From the NCBI RefSeq assembly GCF_019093865.1, contig NZ_JABJXD010000001.1, positions 372,001 through 436,000 on the forward strand: a stretch of DNA of 64,000 nt. Direction: 5' to 3'. Of this stretch, positions 53,257 to 61,110 are shown one piece after another; position 1 is the stretch's first letter; the number at the start of each line of letters is the position of its first letter. Below the pieces are notes generated by a model. The model was given only the letters and a program-made list of their open reading frames with translations. It had not been told where the DNA came from and made no database searches. The DNA comes from Lentibacillus saliphilus (lineage in GTDB: Bacteria > Bacillota > Bacilli > Bacillales > Amphibacillaceae). The position numbers were made by a program, and so were the translations under genes.

Positions 53257-53682
53257 CTATATAATGCGGTTACTCTTGTGGCCATTAATAGAATAGCTTG
53301 CAGTAATTTCAGCATTGAGTGAGTTAGAAACTGTACAATAATTATCTTTGGATAATTGAATTGCTCTAACAACCTTTTCTTCAGGTAAATCGCCTTCAAG
53401 GGCATATTCGATATGGATCTTTGTAAATCGTTTCGGATGCGCCTCTGCACGTTCACTCGTTACATCCATATGAAACGCATCAGGCTCGATGCGCATTTTT
53501 CTTAAGATCGATATCATATCCATCCCTGTACATCCAGCTACACCGTTTAGGAGCATTTCAGTTGGCCGTGCTCCCGTATTATGGCCTCCTACAGTCTCAT
53601 TCGCATCCATACGGACTGTATGACCAGATGGGGTTTCACTTGAAAACGCCATACCGTTTTCCCATTTAACAGTTAATTCCAT
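53257..53682 (-). CDS. OsmC/Ohr-family peroxiredoxin-like protein
   Basis: 141 residues. GARPTEMLLNGVAGCTGMDM and LSKDNYCTVSNSL contain the two conserved cysteines of OsmC-type thiol peroxidases that reduce organic hydroperoxides. The length is normal for OsmC. It is convergent with the AhpD-like gene. ATG 53682 is preceded by GAGGAGTG. Confidence 0.88.
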   Translation of the reverse strand: MELTVKWENGMAFSSETPSGHTVRMDANETVGGHNTGARPTEMLLNGVAGCTGMDMISILRKMRIEPDAFHMDVTSERAEAHPKRFTKIHIEYALEGDLPEEKVVRAIQLSKDNYCTVSNSLNAEITASYSINGHKSNRII

Positions 53683-53744
53683 GACATATCACTCCTCGAA
53701 AGTCTTAGATCTATCATATCGTATTTTAAACAAAACACATAAAA

Positions 53745-55001
53745 TCATGCTTGAGGACGTGTAGTGGTGGATGTTAGCTTTTTAAACACAAAGAAGAAAT
53801 AAAGCGAACCGGTTAAGTATAGCATCGCAGTAATTGAGAACACGTTGGCGTATCCCCAATAAGCCCCATACTTTAAAACAATCCCGGTTGAAACTGGCCC
53901 CATCAATGCCCAACCAAGCTGAAAGACCATTTGGTTAATTGAATTGGCTAATCCTTTAACCGAGTCATCCACTTGAGACATCATTAGCGACATTTGAATT
54001 GGATTACCTGCATTCATGAGCGCCTGTCGAAATAGAAATCCGAGTGTCGCTAGCCATAAATTCTGTGTGAAGGCTGTTAGGAATAGAAATGGTAATGATA
54101 ACAGCTGCAGAATAACGACAGCACGTACTTCACCAATCCTCCTCACAACAGACGGACCGATAAACATTGCAACAGCTGTAGCAGCTTGACCAAGGGATAT
54201 GATTAAACCGACCATAGAATTAGATGCTTGAAACCGATCAGCAAAATATAAATTTAAATAAGGAATGACGAGTCCGCTTCCAAATCCAATTAGAATTTGC
54301 GCAAAAGCAAACAAAGCTATGATCTTAAAACCAGTACGGTGTGCCTTAAAAAATAACACTGGACGCACTTTTACCGATTTATCTACTTTTGGCCGTGGCC
54401 GTTCAGTCATTTTAACAATTGGCAAGAATGCTAGGAGATAGAATACACTACCAACGATTAGCGTATAACGAATACTCGCTAAATCAGAGGTCACAAGTGA
54501 AAAGAAATCTGTTAAAAAACCACCTAGCAAACTACCAATCACTTGAGATGCTGTCATAAGGGCAGCATGTAAACTAAACAGATGCACCCGTTGTTTAGCA
54601 TCGGAATTTTCCGCAAGCCACGGTATTGTTGATACTTGTAGAAAGGCTGTAAACAAACCTGTGGCAAAACCAGCTGTTAATAACCAAGATTCAAGGTCTA
54701 TGACACTTCTAAATATAAGCACTACACCAGACAACACTGTGCCATACAACATGACGCGTTTGCGCCCCATCCGATCGCTTATAATGCCCGCAGGTACTAA
54801 AATTATTGCCATGGCTAACGCCTGTAAAGCAATAATATCTCCATTAACATCTTGATTAAATCCAAGCTCACGAATATAAAAATTATAAATGACCATAAAC
54901 ATGCCGAGGCCAATTTGAGAAAAAACATTCGCTACAAGGGCTAATTTTATATTTTGATTGTACGTTTTGACGTGTTGAATCCATTCTTGAAAAAAACGCA
55001 T
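53745..55001 (-). CDS. MFS transporter
   Basis: 418 residues with about 12 membrane segments and a central loop rich in Pro/Arg/Lys (RPRPKVDKSVK). The motif-A loop reads GIISDRMGRKRVMLYG. Substrate cannot be predicted. It starts at ATG 55001 with GAGGCGG upstream and stands alone. Confidence 0.83.
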   Translation of the reverse strand: MRFFQEWIQHVKTYNQNIKLALVANVFSQIGLGMFMVIYNFYIRELGFNQDVNGDIIALQALAMAIILVPAGIISDRMGRKRVMLYGTVLSGVVLIFRSVIDLESWLLTAGFATGLFTAFLQVSTIPWLAENSDAKQRVHLFSLHAALMTASQVIGSLLGGFLTDFFSLVTSDLASIRYTLIVGSVFYLLAFLPIVKMTERPRPKVDKSVKVRPVLFFKAHRTGFKIIALFAFAQILIGFGSGLVIPYLNLYFADRFQASNSMVGLIISLGQAATAVAMFIGPSVVRRIGEVRAVVILQLLSLPFLFLTAFTQNLWLATLGFLFRQALMNAGNPIQMSLMMSQVDDSVKGLANSINQMVFQLGWALMGPVSTGIVLKYGAYWGYANVFSITAMLYLTGSLYFFFVFKKLTSTTTRPQA

Positions 55002-55159
55002 ATATGTGTCGCCGCCTCATTAATTCGTGTCCCTAAATAATAGTATCGCTAAACGTACATATTGTAAATAGATTGGTTGTAACATTTGTTTGTCTACACC
55101 AATTATATAGAGGATACACATTAGAAATTGCAGCGCCATGATTAATGATCATATTAGAA

Positions 55160-55525
55160 CTACTTTGCTAGCCGATCCCATAAATCATAATAATAGTAAA
55201 TATGCTCAAAAATGGCTTGATCATCTCTTATATAAACTTGACCCTTCATGTGGGAAATCGTTTGGCTAATTTCCTCCATGTTATCTTTTTCAACACTGAA
55301 TTGAATACGGTTCACAACTTTTTTCCACGCACGTTCGATATATTGTATGTCCTTCTCTGCATGCTCCCAGCGTTCTTCCTTAACATGTGTCTCCAGCTGC
55401 TTGACAGCCTCATAAACACGGTCATCTTGTCCATATGGCTTTTTCAGCATGGATCCACTGTTCATCACAACAACAAATAAGAACAGCATGGCACTTGGCA
55501 CAACATACAACATAAATTTCTTCAT
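55160..55525 (-). CDS. DUF4363-type membrane-anchored protein
   Basis: 121 residues: an N-terminal membrane segment or uncleaved signal (MKKFMLYVVPSAMLFLFVVV) and a helical extracytoplasmic domain with ERWEHAEKDIQYIERAWKKV (core EHAEKDIQYIERAWKKV) and a C-terminal HIYYYYDLWDRLAK. The pairing with a DUF421 protein, nine bases apart, is the YdfR/YdfS type of B. subtilis. ATG 55525 follows AAGAGGTGATG. Confidence 0.75.
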   Translation of the reverse strand: MKKFMLYVVPSAMLFLFVVVMNSGSMLKKPYGQDDRVYEAVKQLETHVKEERWEHAEKDIQYIERAWKKVVNRIQFSVEKDNMEEISQTISHMKGQVYIRDDQAIFEHIYYYYDLWDRLAK

Positions 55526-55542
55526 ATTCATCACCTCTTATA

Positions 55543-56271
55543 TTAAAAAGGACCTTCATAATCACCGATATCAGACTTATCACCTATGCTGTCATCATAT
55601 TTATCCACATATAGGCGATCATTGGGTAAGATAAGCGCATATAACACATCTTGTACATCTTCAATCCCTTGTGCTTGTAATTGCTGTTTTAACCAAAACA
55701 TGTCTTTTTTGCGCTGTGATAAATTTTGCTTGAATACAACACCTTCTTGTACGACTTCAGTCGCAAGTCCTGTCGGCATACTTGAAATCTGAAGGTCACT
55801 TCGAGTAACAGGAAGATGCTCCCCCTTTTTTAGTACGGACAGTCTACCGTTGACTTCAAAAATAGCATATTCTACTTCAGTAATATCAAATATATCTTTA
55901 TCGCGTAAAAGCATCATAAACTCCCCTAATTTAATCCGCATTTTTCTTAAGTTATCTTCAAGAATTTTACCATTCTCAATCACAACTGTCGGTTCACCAT
56001 CAAGCACTTTTCCTAAATAGCGATTTTTAATCGTAATAAATTGCAGTAAGCCTGTTAAAATTGCAAAACCGGTTAAACCGATCCAATGCGCCCATGCCTT
56101 TGATGATAAGTCAGTTGCTAAAGTGCCTGCTATTGATCCAATCGTTATCCCGTTGATGTAATCAAAAAAGGTTAACTGCCCTACCTCTTGCTTTCCCAAC
56201 AACCTTGTGAAAATTAATAAGGAAAAAAAGGCGATGATCACTCTGACAATGACAACGAGCGCTTCATTCAT
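55543..56271 (-). CDS. DUF421 (YetF/YdfS-like) membrane protein
   Basis: 242 residues with three N-terminal hydrophobic segments and a cytoplasmic DUF421 domain: LGKQEVGQLTFFDYINGITIGS, GEPTVVIENGKILEDNLRKM (core PTVVIENGKILEDNL), DKDIFDITEVEYAIFE. It lacks the C-terminal DUF1657 domain of the paralogue at 7435-8292. The start is uncertain: ATG 56271 is far from GGAGG (about 14 bases), and TTG 56274 is an alternative. Confidence 0.83.
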   Translation of the reverse strand: MNEALVVIVRVIIAFFSLLIFTRLLGKQEVGQLTFFDYINGITIGSIAGTLATDLSSKAWAHWIGLTGFAILTGLLQFITIKNRYLGKVLDGEPTVVIENGKILEDNLRKMRIKLGEFMMLLRDKDIFDITEVEYAIFEVNGRLSVLKKGEHLPVTRSDLQISSMPTGLATEVVQEGVVFKQNLSQRKKDMFWLKQQLQAQGIEDVQDVLYALILPNDRLYVDKYDDSIGDKSDIGDYEGPF

Positions 56272-56361
56272 CAAAACAACCGATACCTCCTTTGCAAAGT
56301 TAGAGCTTAGTATGTCCATAAACGAACAGTTTATCATTCATCGTTTTGACAAACTATCACA

Positions 56362-56394
56362 TAAAAAGACAAGCCCTTATTGAGCTTGTCTCTT
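56362..56394 (-). terminator. Terminator after sigI-rsgI
   Basis: On the minus strand GACAAGC ... GCTTGTC followed by TTTTTATG, 24 bases after the rsgI stop. Confidence 0.82.
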
Positions 56395-56417
56395 TATCAT
56401 CGGATTAAAAAACACTA

Positions 56418-57584
56418 TTAATCGTTATCGTTATTCTCATCATCATCATTATCATTATCATTATGATCTTCTTCATCTTTACGGTCTTTTTCCGCTTCTT
56501 CTCGTTCTTTCTTTGCTTCTTCTAATTCTTCCTGTCGTTCTTTTTCCGCCTCTTCACGTTCTTTCCTTTGTTCTTCCCTTTTTTCTTCTTGTTCTTTTCT
56601 CTTTTCCTCAGCATCTTCACGCCGTTTCTCTGCTTCTTCACGGCGTTTTTCTTCTATATCCTCTAAATCATCATCGTGGTCGTCATCTTGACCTTTATAG
56701 GGTGGATTGACTTGCCCTTTCCCTGAACTGTTTGAAGGAGGGGCTGTATTTGGACGTTCTGACTTTGAATCTTGAGGATTTTTATCATAATCTTTTTTTG
56801 GCTTTTCTGGTGGTCTGTTTGTTTGTTGTTCATCTCGTTTAGGATCGGGAACGCGTTTCTTTTCTTCTACAAGATCGGTCATCGGTTTATCGCGAACATC
56901 ATCCGCATCCCAATGTGTTTGACCTGTATTTAATTCTTTTAGAAGCTCATATTTATTAATCGATAAATTTTCTGCTCTAGCTTCACCAAGTGCTTTTTTA
57001 TCACTATTTTTTATCGTAATCTTTGATGAAACTTCATTTGACGCCAGAGAAGCTTCTATGGAATGCATCAATCCCACCTCATCAGGCGTTTTCCCGTTTT
57101 TCAAAGAGACGACGGTTAATGCGATTAGATTTTCCTTTTGCTTTGATAGATACTTTTTCTCAACAGCAATTTGAACAATGTCGTCCAGAACATCTTCAAG
57201 CTGACCCTTTTTGTTTTCTAGGGCTTGAACGACGGCTTTACCATCCTCGTTTAAATACTCAATATGCTTCACACGCATCTGATCGGTTGTATAAATTTCA
57301 ATGCTCGGATTAATATCAACAGCAACGAGATACGACTCTTCCTGATACACGTTGGCAAGCATCACATAACCAATAAGGGCTATCATAATTGCCGACACCA
57401 TAACAGCATATTTCTTATATGCCGTCCAACTTGGTTGAATTGCTTCATTATATGTGTATGTTTCCCCAATCATTGGTACATCGTACTCTGGGCGGGGAAT
57501 ATTTCGAAAGCGGCCATCTGTTAAAAGAACAATATGAGCTTCTGTTATTTTAACGACGATTCCTTCATTCATTCGCTTTTTCAT
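56418..57584 (-). CDS. rsgI: Anti-sigma-I factor RsgI with charged-helix tail
   Basis: 388 residues. Residues 1-55 form the RsgI N-terminal domain that holds SigI; a membrane segment follows at 59-80. Outside the cell the conserved VDINPSIEIY region contains Asn92-Pro93, the site where RsgI family members cleave themselves. After a Pro/Asn/Lys-rich linker, residues 300-370 are an almost pure Glu/Lys/Arg helix (EEKRREEAEKRREDAEEKRK), ending in an Asp/Asn tail (NDNDNDDDENNDND). No carbohydrate-binding domain is present. The gene starts within the last codons of sigI (ATGA). Confidence 0.9.
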   Translation of the reverse strand: MKKRMNEGIVVKITEAHIVLLTDGRFRNIPRPEYDVPMIGETYTYNEAIQPSWTAYKKYAVMVSAIMIALIGYVMLANVYQEESYLVAVDINPSIEIYTTDQMRVKHIEYLNEDGKAVVQALENKKGQLEDVLDDIVQIAVEKKYLSKQKENLIALTVVSLKNGKTPDEVGLMHSIEASLASNEVSSKITIKNSDKKALGEARAENLSINKYELLKELNTGQTHWDADDVRDKPMTDLVEEKKRVPDPKRDEQQTNRPPEKPKKDYDKNPQDSKSERPNTAPPSNSSGKGQVNPPYKGQDDDHDDDLEDIEEKRREEAEKRREDAEEKRKEQEEKREEQRKEREEAEKERQEELEEAKKEREEAEKDRKDEEDHNDNDNDDDENNDND

Positions 57585-58309
57585 ATTCTCCCACCTTTCT
57601 CACCATGATCAATTATGTATTCTGATAATCTCGTCCATTCCGGATGTAGCTTTAAAATAATAAGCGTTACAATGTATTTGCGATGCCTTTCAAGAAACTT
57701 GCGCTTATAATCTGTTCGTTTTACAAAAGGCTTAATCGGCAGCTGACGTTTAAGCTGAAACATATCGACGAGATCCGTATGCGTCATAAAAATAGCAACG
57801 AGCTCATGAAGCCTCTCTCTGGAGTCCGTATGCTTTGGTGAATCAGCTTCAAGAGATTCAAATGCAATATTATAGTTTTCTAAAACCGCACTTAGTTCAA
57901 GAATTTCCTCAACAAGTGCCTGTTTCTCAACTGATGCTTGATATGTATCAATTGCTTGTTCCTTATCATAGACGTTTATCACTTCTTCGCCATCGGTACT
58001 CGTTATTTCCAACGGCACATTCATCCGTCTTTGTTCACGCTTAAAATAATCAATCAAATCATGCTTGATTAACATATACACGTAATTTAAAAACGATTTT
58101 CTAGCATATTGATCATACGTGTCAATCGCGCGATTAAAAGCAATTAAACCGATACTAGACTCTTCGTCGCTCCAGTTTACATACCGCTTACATATTTGTC
58201 CTACAACATTTAATATATAAGGTCGATAGTGCCGGATAAGCTTTTCTCTTGTGAATTCATCTCCATCTGCTGCCATGGAAACATAGGTACATGTATCTGT
58301 TTCCTGCAT
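57581..58309 (-). CDS. sigI: RNA polymerase sigma factor SigI
   Basis: 242 residues. DEFTREKLIRHYRPYILNVVGQIC begins region 2, with YVNWSDEESSIGLIAFNRAIDTYD (core SDEESSIGLIAFNRAI) and FLNYVYMLIKHDLIDYFKRE for core binding and -10 recognition. The C-terminal domain with FVKRTDYKRKFLERHRKYI (core RKFLERHRKYIV) is the SigI-specific -35 reader. Together with rsgI it forms the usual operon controlling heat and envelope stress genes. ACCCCC, a motif known from SigI -35 sites, is found upstream. Confidence 0.93.
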   Translation of the reverse strand: MQETDTCTYVSMAADGDEFTREKLIRHYRPYILNVVGQICKRYVNWSDEESSIGLIAFNRAIDTYDQYARKSFLNYVYMLIKHDLIDYFKREQRRMNVPLEITSTDGEEVINVYDKEQAIDTYQASVEKQALVEEILELSAVLENYNIAFESLEADSPKHTDSRERLHELVAIFMTHTDLVDMFQLKRQLPIKPFVKRTDYKRKFLERHRKYIVTLIILKLHPEWTRLSEYIIDHGEKGGRI

Positions 58310-58368
58310 TCATGCTGCCCCCGATCAAATATATGTGTTATAATTTTACATCTTTCGACAAAGGGGGT

Positions 58369-58374
58369 AAAGAA
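58369..58374 (-). promoter_or_regulatory. ACCCCC motif upstream of sigI, possible SigI -35 site
   Basis: On the minus strand ACCCCC precedes sigI by about 60 bases. The nearest CGAA is only five bases after it, too close for a normal -10, so a complete promoter cannot be shown. A like ACCCCC precedes the DUF5667 gene. Confidence 0.35.
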
Positions 58375-58436
58375 AATTTTCAAATATGATACAAAAATTT
58401 CGGTTTTATCATCATAGACTTGAACTAAATGAAACT

Positions 58437-58459
58437 GGGAACCCACTAGTGGGGCTCCC
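58437..58459 (-). terminator. Possible terminator after DUF5667 gene
   Basis: GGGAaCCCAC-TA-GTGGGgcTCCC inverted repeat eight bases after the stop; followed by only a weak T-rich stretch. Confidence 0.5.
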
Positions 58460-58466
58460 ATATGAT

Positions 58467-59903
58467 TTAGTCATCGTTTTCGTCGTTATCATCATTTTCG
58501 TCTTGATCTTCGTCCTGATCATCTTCTCGTTCTTTTTTAGCCTTTTCTTCTGCACGCTCACGGGCTTCTTCGGCTTTCTCACGTTCTTGTTCGGCTTTTT
58601 CCTCGGCACGTTCACGTTCTTTTTCAGCTTTTTCTTCTGCACGCTCACGGGCTTCTTCAGCCTTCTCACGTTCTCGTTCAGCTTTTTCCTCGGCGCGTTC
58701 ACGAGCCTTTTCAGCTTTCTCTTCTGCACGTTCACGGGCCTCTTCAGCTTTTTCACGTTCTCGTTCGGCTTTTTCTTCAGCGCGTTCACGGGCCTCTTCA
58801 GCCTTCTCGCGTTCTCGTTCAGCCTTTTCTTCAGCGCGTTCTGCAGCGTCCTCTTTTGCATCTTCCATATCTTCGCGGACATCTTCTTCTAGATCAGCAA
58901 TATCTTCCTCTGCTTCTCTTTTGAGCTCAGCAATTTTTTCATCTGCCTCTTCTTGTGTAATCTCTCCAGCTGCAAGCTTCTCGTTAATTTCAGTTATATC
59001 TTCTAATAATTCTTCTTCAATTTCAGCAAATTCTTCAACAATATCAAACTCTACTTTTTTCCGTTTTATAGTGTTCATTGAATGGGCAAGCTTTTTATAG
59101 GCTTCTTCATCACCAGATTTTTGAGCTTCTTCCATCATATCTTCAATATATTTTTCTTTATTTTTTATGACTTTTTTCATAATATTTCCGATGTTGACAT
59201 TGAGTTGTTTAGCCAAATCGCCATATCCTGTACCGTCTTTAAGCATAGAAGCAATTTCATCTTCTGTCTTACCTGATTCTTCAGCAAGCTTAATAACTTT
59301 TACAATTTCACCAAAGCCGAAGCCTTGTTCACGAAGAGACTTTACTTTTTCAACGTCAAGGTCTTTAACGACGTTTGCAACAAGATATGCCTCCTGTCTC
59401 TTTTCATCAAGCTGTTCACTTTGTTCTGATTCTAATTTTTCCGTAACCTCATCAGAAACCGTCGTTGAGTCTTCTAATTGACCTGTTAAATCTTCTTTCA
59501 CAGTATCCTCTACATCATCAGATACAACGATCTCAGCAATTGATTCCTGAGCTTTTTCTAACTTGCCTAAATAATCGTCTATTAGTTTAGTTAAATACTT
59601 ATCCTTTTCTTGCCCTACCATTTGATCAGCTTCTAATAACCGTTCATTGGCAAACTTTAAGAGAAGCTCTGATTCTTTTTGCGTATCAGATGTGAATAAA
59701 AGTTGAATGTTTTCTCCTAGCTTATCAATAAAATAAAACGGACTATCGGGAGTCATACCTGCGTCAGTTGTTGTCTCGGCATTCGCCGTGTCTTCTTCAG
59801 ATGCTGGATCGTTTGCTTGTGTATCTGCGTAGACAACTTGACCTGTGAGTAACGTTCCTGTGAATACAGTTGTTGCTACGATGTTTTTTAAATTGACTTT
59901 CAT
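58467..59903 (-). CDS. Secreted DUF5667 protein with long charged single-helix repeats
   Basis: 478 residues. A signal peptide ends near VYA (residue 26). Residues 45-120 are a DUF5667-type helical domain (TPDSPFYFIDKLGENIQLLF ... KANERLLEAD). Mid-region REQGFGFGEIVKVIKLAEES and GTGYGDLAKQLNVNIGNIMKKV are two copies of a short helical motif. Residues 345-460 consist of AEREREKAEEARERAEEK repeats, predicted to form one stiff charged helix, and the end is DDQDEDQDENDDNDENDD. No membrane anchor is seen, so it is released or held by charge. ATG 59903 follows AAAGGAG. It lies next to sigI-rsgI on the same strand. Confidence 0.8.
   Translation of the reverse strand: MKVNLKNIVATTVFTGTLLTGQVVYADTQANDPASEEDTANAETTTDAGMTPDSPFYFIDKLGENIQLLFTSDTQKESELLLKFANERLLEADQMVGQEKDKYLTKLIDDYLGKLEKAQESIAEIVVSDDVEDTVKEDLTGQLEDSTTVSDEVTEKLESEQSEQLDEKRQEAYLVANVVKDLDVEKVKSLREQGFGFGEIVKVIKLAEESGKTEDEIASMLKDGTGYGDLAKQLNVNIGNIMKKVIKNKEKYIEDMMEEAQKSGDEEAYKKLAHSMNTIKRKKVEFDIVEEFAEIEEELLEDITEINEKLAAGEITQEEADEKIAELKREAEEDIADLEEDVREDMEDAKEDAAERAEEKAEREREKAEEARERAEEKAEREREKAEEARERAEEKAEKARERAEEKAEREREKAEEARERAEEKAEKERERAEEKAEQEREKAEEARERAEEKAKKEREDDQDEDQDENDDNDENDD
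58530..58860. repeat. Coding tandem repeats of 54 and 33 bp
   Basis: The 3' part of the DUF5667 gene is built of 18-residue units (AEREREKAEEARERAEEK, four copies with small changes) interleaved with 11-residue units (AEKARERAEEK, AEKERERAEEK). The units follow a hendecad (11) and heptad+hendecad (18) rhythm. Synonymous differences between copies show that the array is not a very recent expansion. Confidence 0.85.
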
Positions 59904-59976
59904 GTTATGACACTCCTTTTTATGTAAATACAAATGCTTGTCTACTAGTCATACGATCATTGATTCCATTTTAAGG

Positions 59977-59982
59977 GGGTCG
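59977..59982 (-). promoter_or_regulatory. ACCCCC motif upstream of DUF5667 gene, possible SigI site
   Basis: On the minus strand GACCCCCTT lies about 75 bases before the start, with CGTA 19 bases farther down, a loose match to the SigI pattern ACCCCC/CGWA. The spacing in SigI promoters is not something I can confirm here. Confidence 0.35.
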
Positions 59983-60008
59983 TTCAAAAAATATTTTCGT
60001 CAAACAAA

Positions 60009-60052
60009 AAAATCACGTGTTCGCTTGACGATATCAAGCGGCACGTGATTTT
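60009..60052. terminator. Strong bidirectional terminator
   Basis: AAAATCACGTG and CACGTGATTTT enclose a second stem GCTTG/CAAGC. It lies downstream of the EamA gene (minus) and upstream of the DUF5667 promoter region, insulating the two. Confidence 0.8.
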
Positions 60053-60125
60053 CGCATATGCATCTAACATTTTACCAACGGCATAGCATATCGCTTTTAA
60101 CCTATTAGTAAATCAGATCGTCATC

Positions 60126-61037
60126 TTAAAGTGCATCTGTAACACCAAGAATAATAATTCCTGCCATTACAACACCGATCATAATGTAGTGCTTTGTTGA
60201 CAAGACTTCTTTCAAGAAGATTCGAGATAAAATAACTGAGAATATACCATGGGCGGCAATAAGCGGTGCCGCGATAATAGCATTTCCAGCCATCGCAAAC
60301 ACATAGAAAAATTGTCCGACTGTCTCTAATATTGCGGCATACCCTTTGTCACGCTCCACAAATAAATTAAACCGTTGCTTTTTTATAACCCTAATGTAAA
60401 CAAATGCTAATACCGCACAAATGAAGAACGTTAATTCATAAGCAATCAATGCAGAGCTCTCACTAATTAATTCTAATTCATCTAAATAAATACCGTCAGC
60501 AAATGTACCAAGACCATCAATTAAGCTGTATAAGATAGGAAATGTAATTGCTAATACACCAATTTGGTATTTCTTATCAATCTGTCCTGATTGCTTTTGA
60601 ATTGCCTGGACTTCATCTTGTTTTTCGAGAACGGCAAGCCCAATAACACCTACCGTTACAATAATGACGCCCATTATATCTAGCATGCTGAGTTCTCTCG
60701 GAAAGAAAATAAATAATAGCACCGCACTAACAGCACCTGAAGAGTTTTGTACTGGTGCAGCAATCGATAATTCAATATACCTTAATCCAATATAACCGAT
60801 CGTCATTGACAATATGTAAAGGGCAGACACAGGAAAATAGCGCACCATATCAAACGGATCAAAAGCAACATCCTTTACAATCATATACAAAACAGCATGA
60901 ATCCCCATGACAAGTCCAACCATCACAACAATTTTGAGATGGCTAAGCTTGTCATCGGGATCAGTCCCTTTTTTATAAAAGAGATTAGCGCCGCCCCAGG
61001 CTAGCGCCGTCAAAATAGAAAATAAAAACCACATCAT
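60126..61037 (-). CDS. EamA/DMT-family transporter
   Basis: 303 residues with ten membrane segments in two EamA halves, a drug/metabolite transporter layout: FLFSILTALAWGGANLFYKKG at the start, VILSRIFLKEVLSTKHYIMIG (core SRIFLKEVLSTKHYIMIG) near the end. Substrate unknown. ATG 61037 (followed by another ATG) has GGGGG upstream; the longer frame from 61082 would run through a hairpin and is not supported. Confidence 0.85.
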   Translation of the reverse strand: MMWFLFSILTALAWGGANLFYKKGTDPDDKLSHLKIVVMVGLVMGIHAVLYMIVKDVAFDPFDMVRYFPVSALYILSMTIGYIGLRYIELSIAAPVQNSSGAVSAVLLFIFFPRELSMLDIMGVIIVTVGVIGLAVLEKQDEVQAIQKQSGQIDKKYQIGVLAITFPILYSLIDGLGTFADGIYLDELELISESSALIAYELTFFICAVLAFVYIRVIKKQRFNLFVERDKGYAAILETVGQFFYVFAMAGNAIIAAPLIAAHGIFSVILSRIFLKEVLSTKHYIMIGVVMAGIIILGVTDAL

Positions 61038-61061
61038 ATAAGACCCCCATATCATTAGACC

Positions 61062-61083
61062 TGTGGTGCTTTTTAGCACCACA
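61062..61083 (-). terminator. Hairpin between cydC and EamA gene
   Basis: TGTGGTGCT / AGCACCACA around a four-base loop, just after cydC. No T-run follows on the minus strand, so it may act as a weak terminator or attenuator. Confidence 0.5.
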
Positions 61084-61110
61084 CAGATCGTTATTATATC
61101 ATGGGGATAC

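Noticed and set aside
58530-58860. Short regular repeats resembling a CRISPR array
   Set aside because: The repeats are in frame, encode a continuous charged helix, and have no unique spacers.
58412-58892. Long open frames on either strand overlapping the DUF5667 repeat region
   Set aside because: They arise from the low-complexity Glu/Lys/Arg repeats; the signal peptide, ribosome site and DUF5667 domain support only the minus-strand frame ending at 58467.
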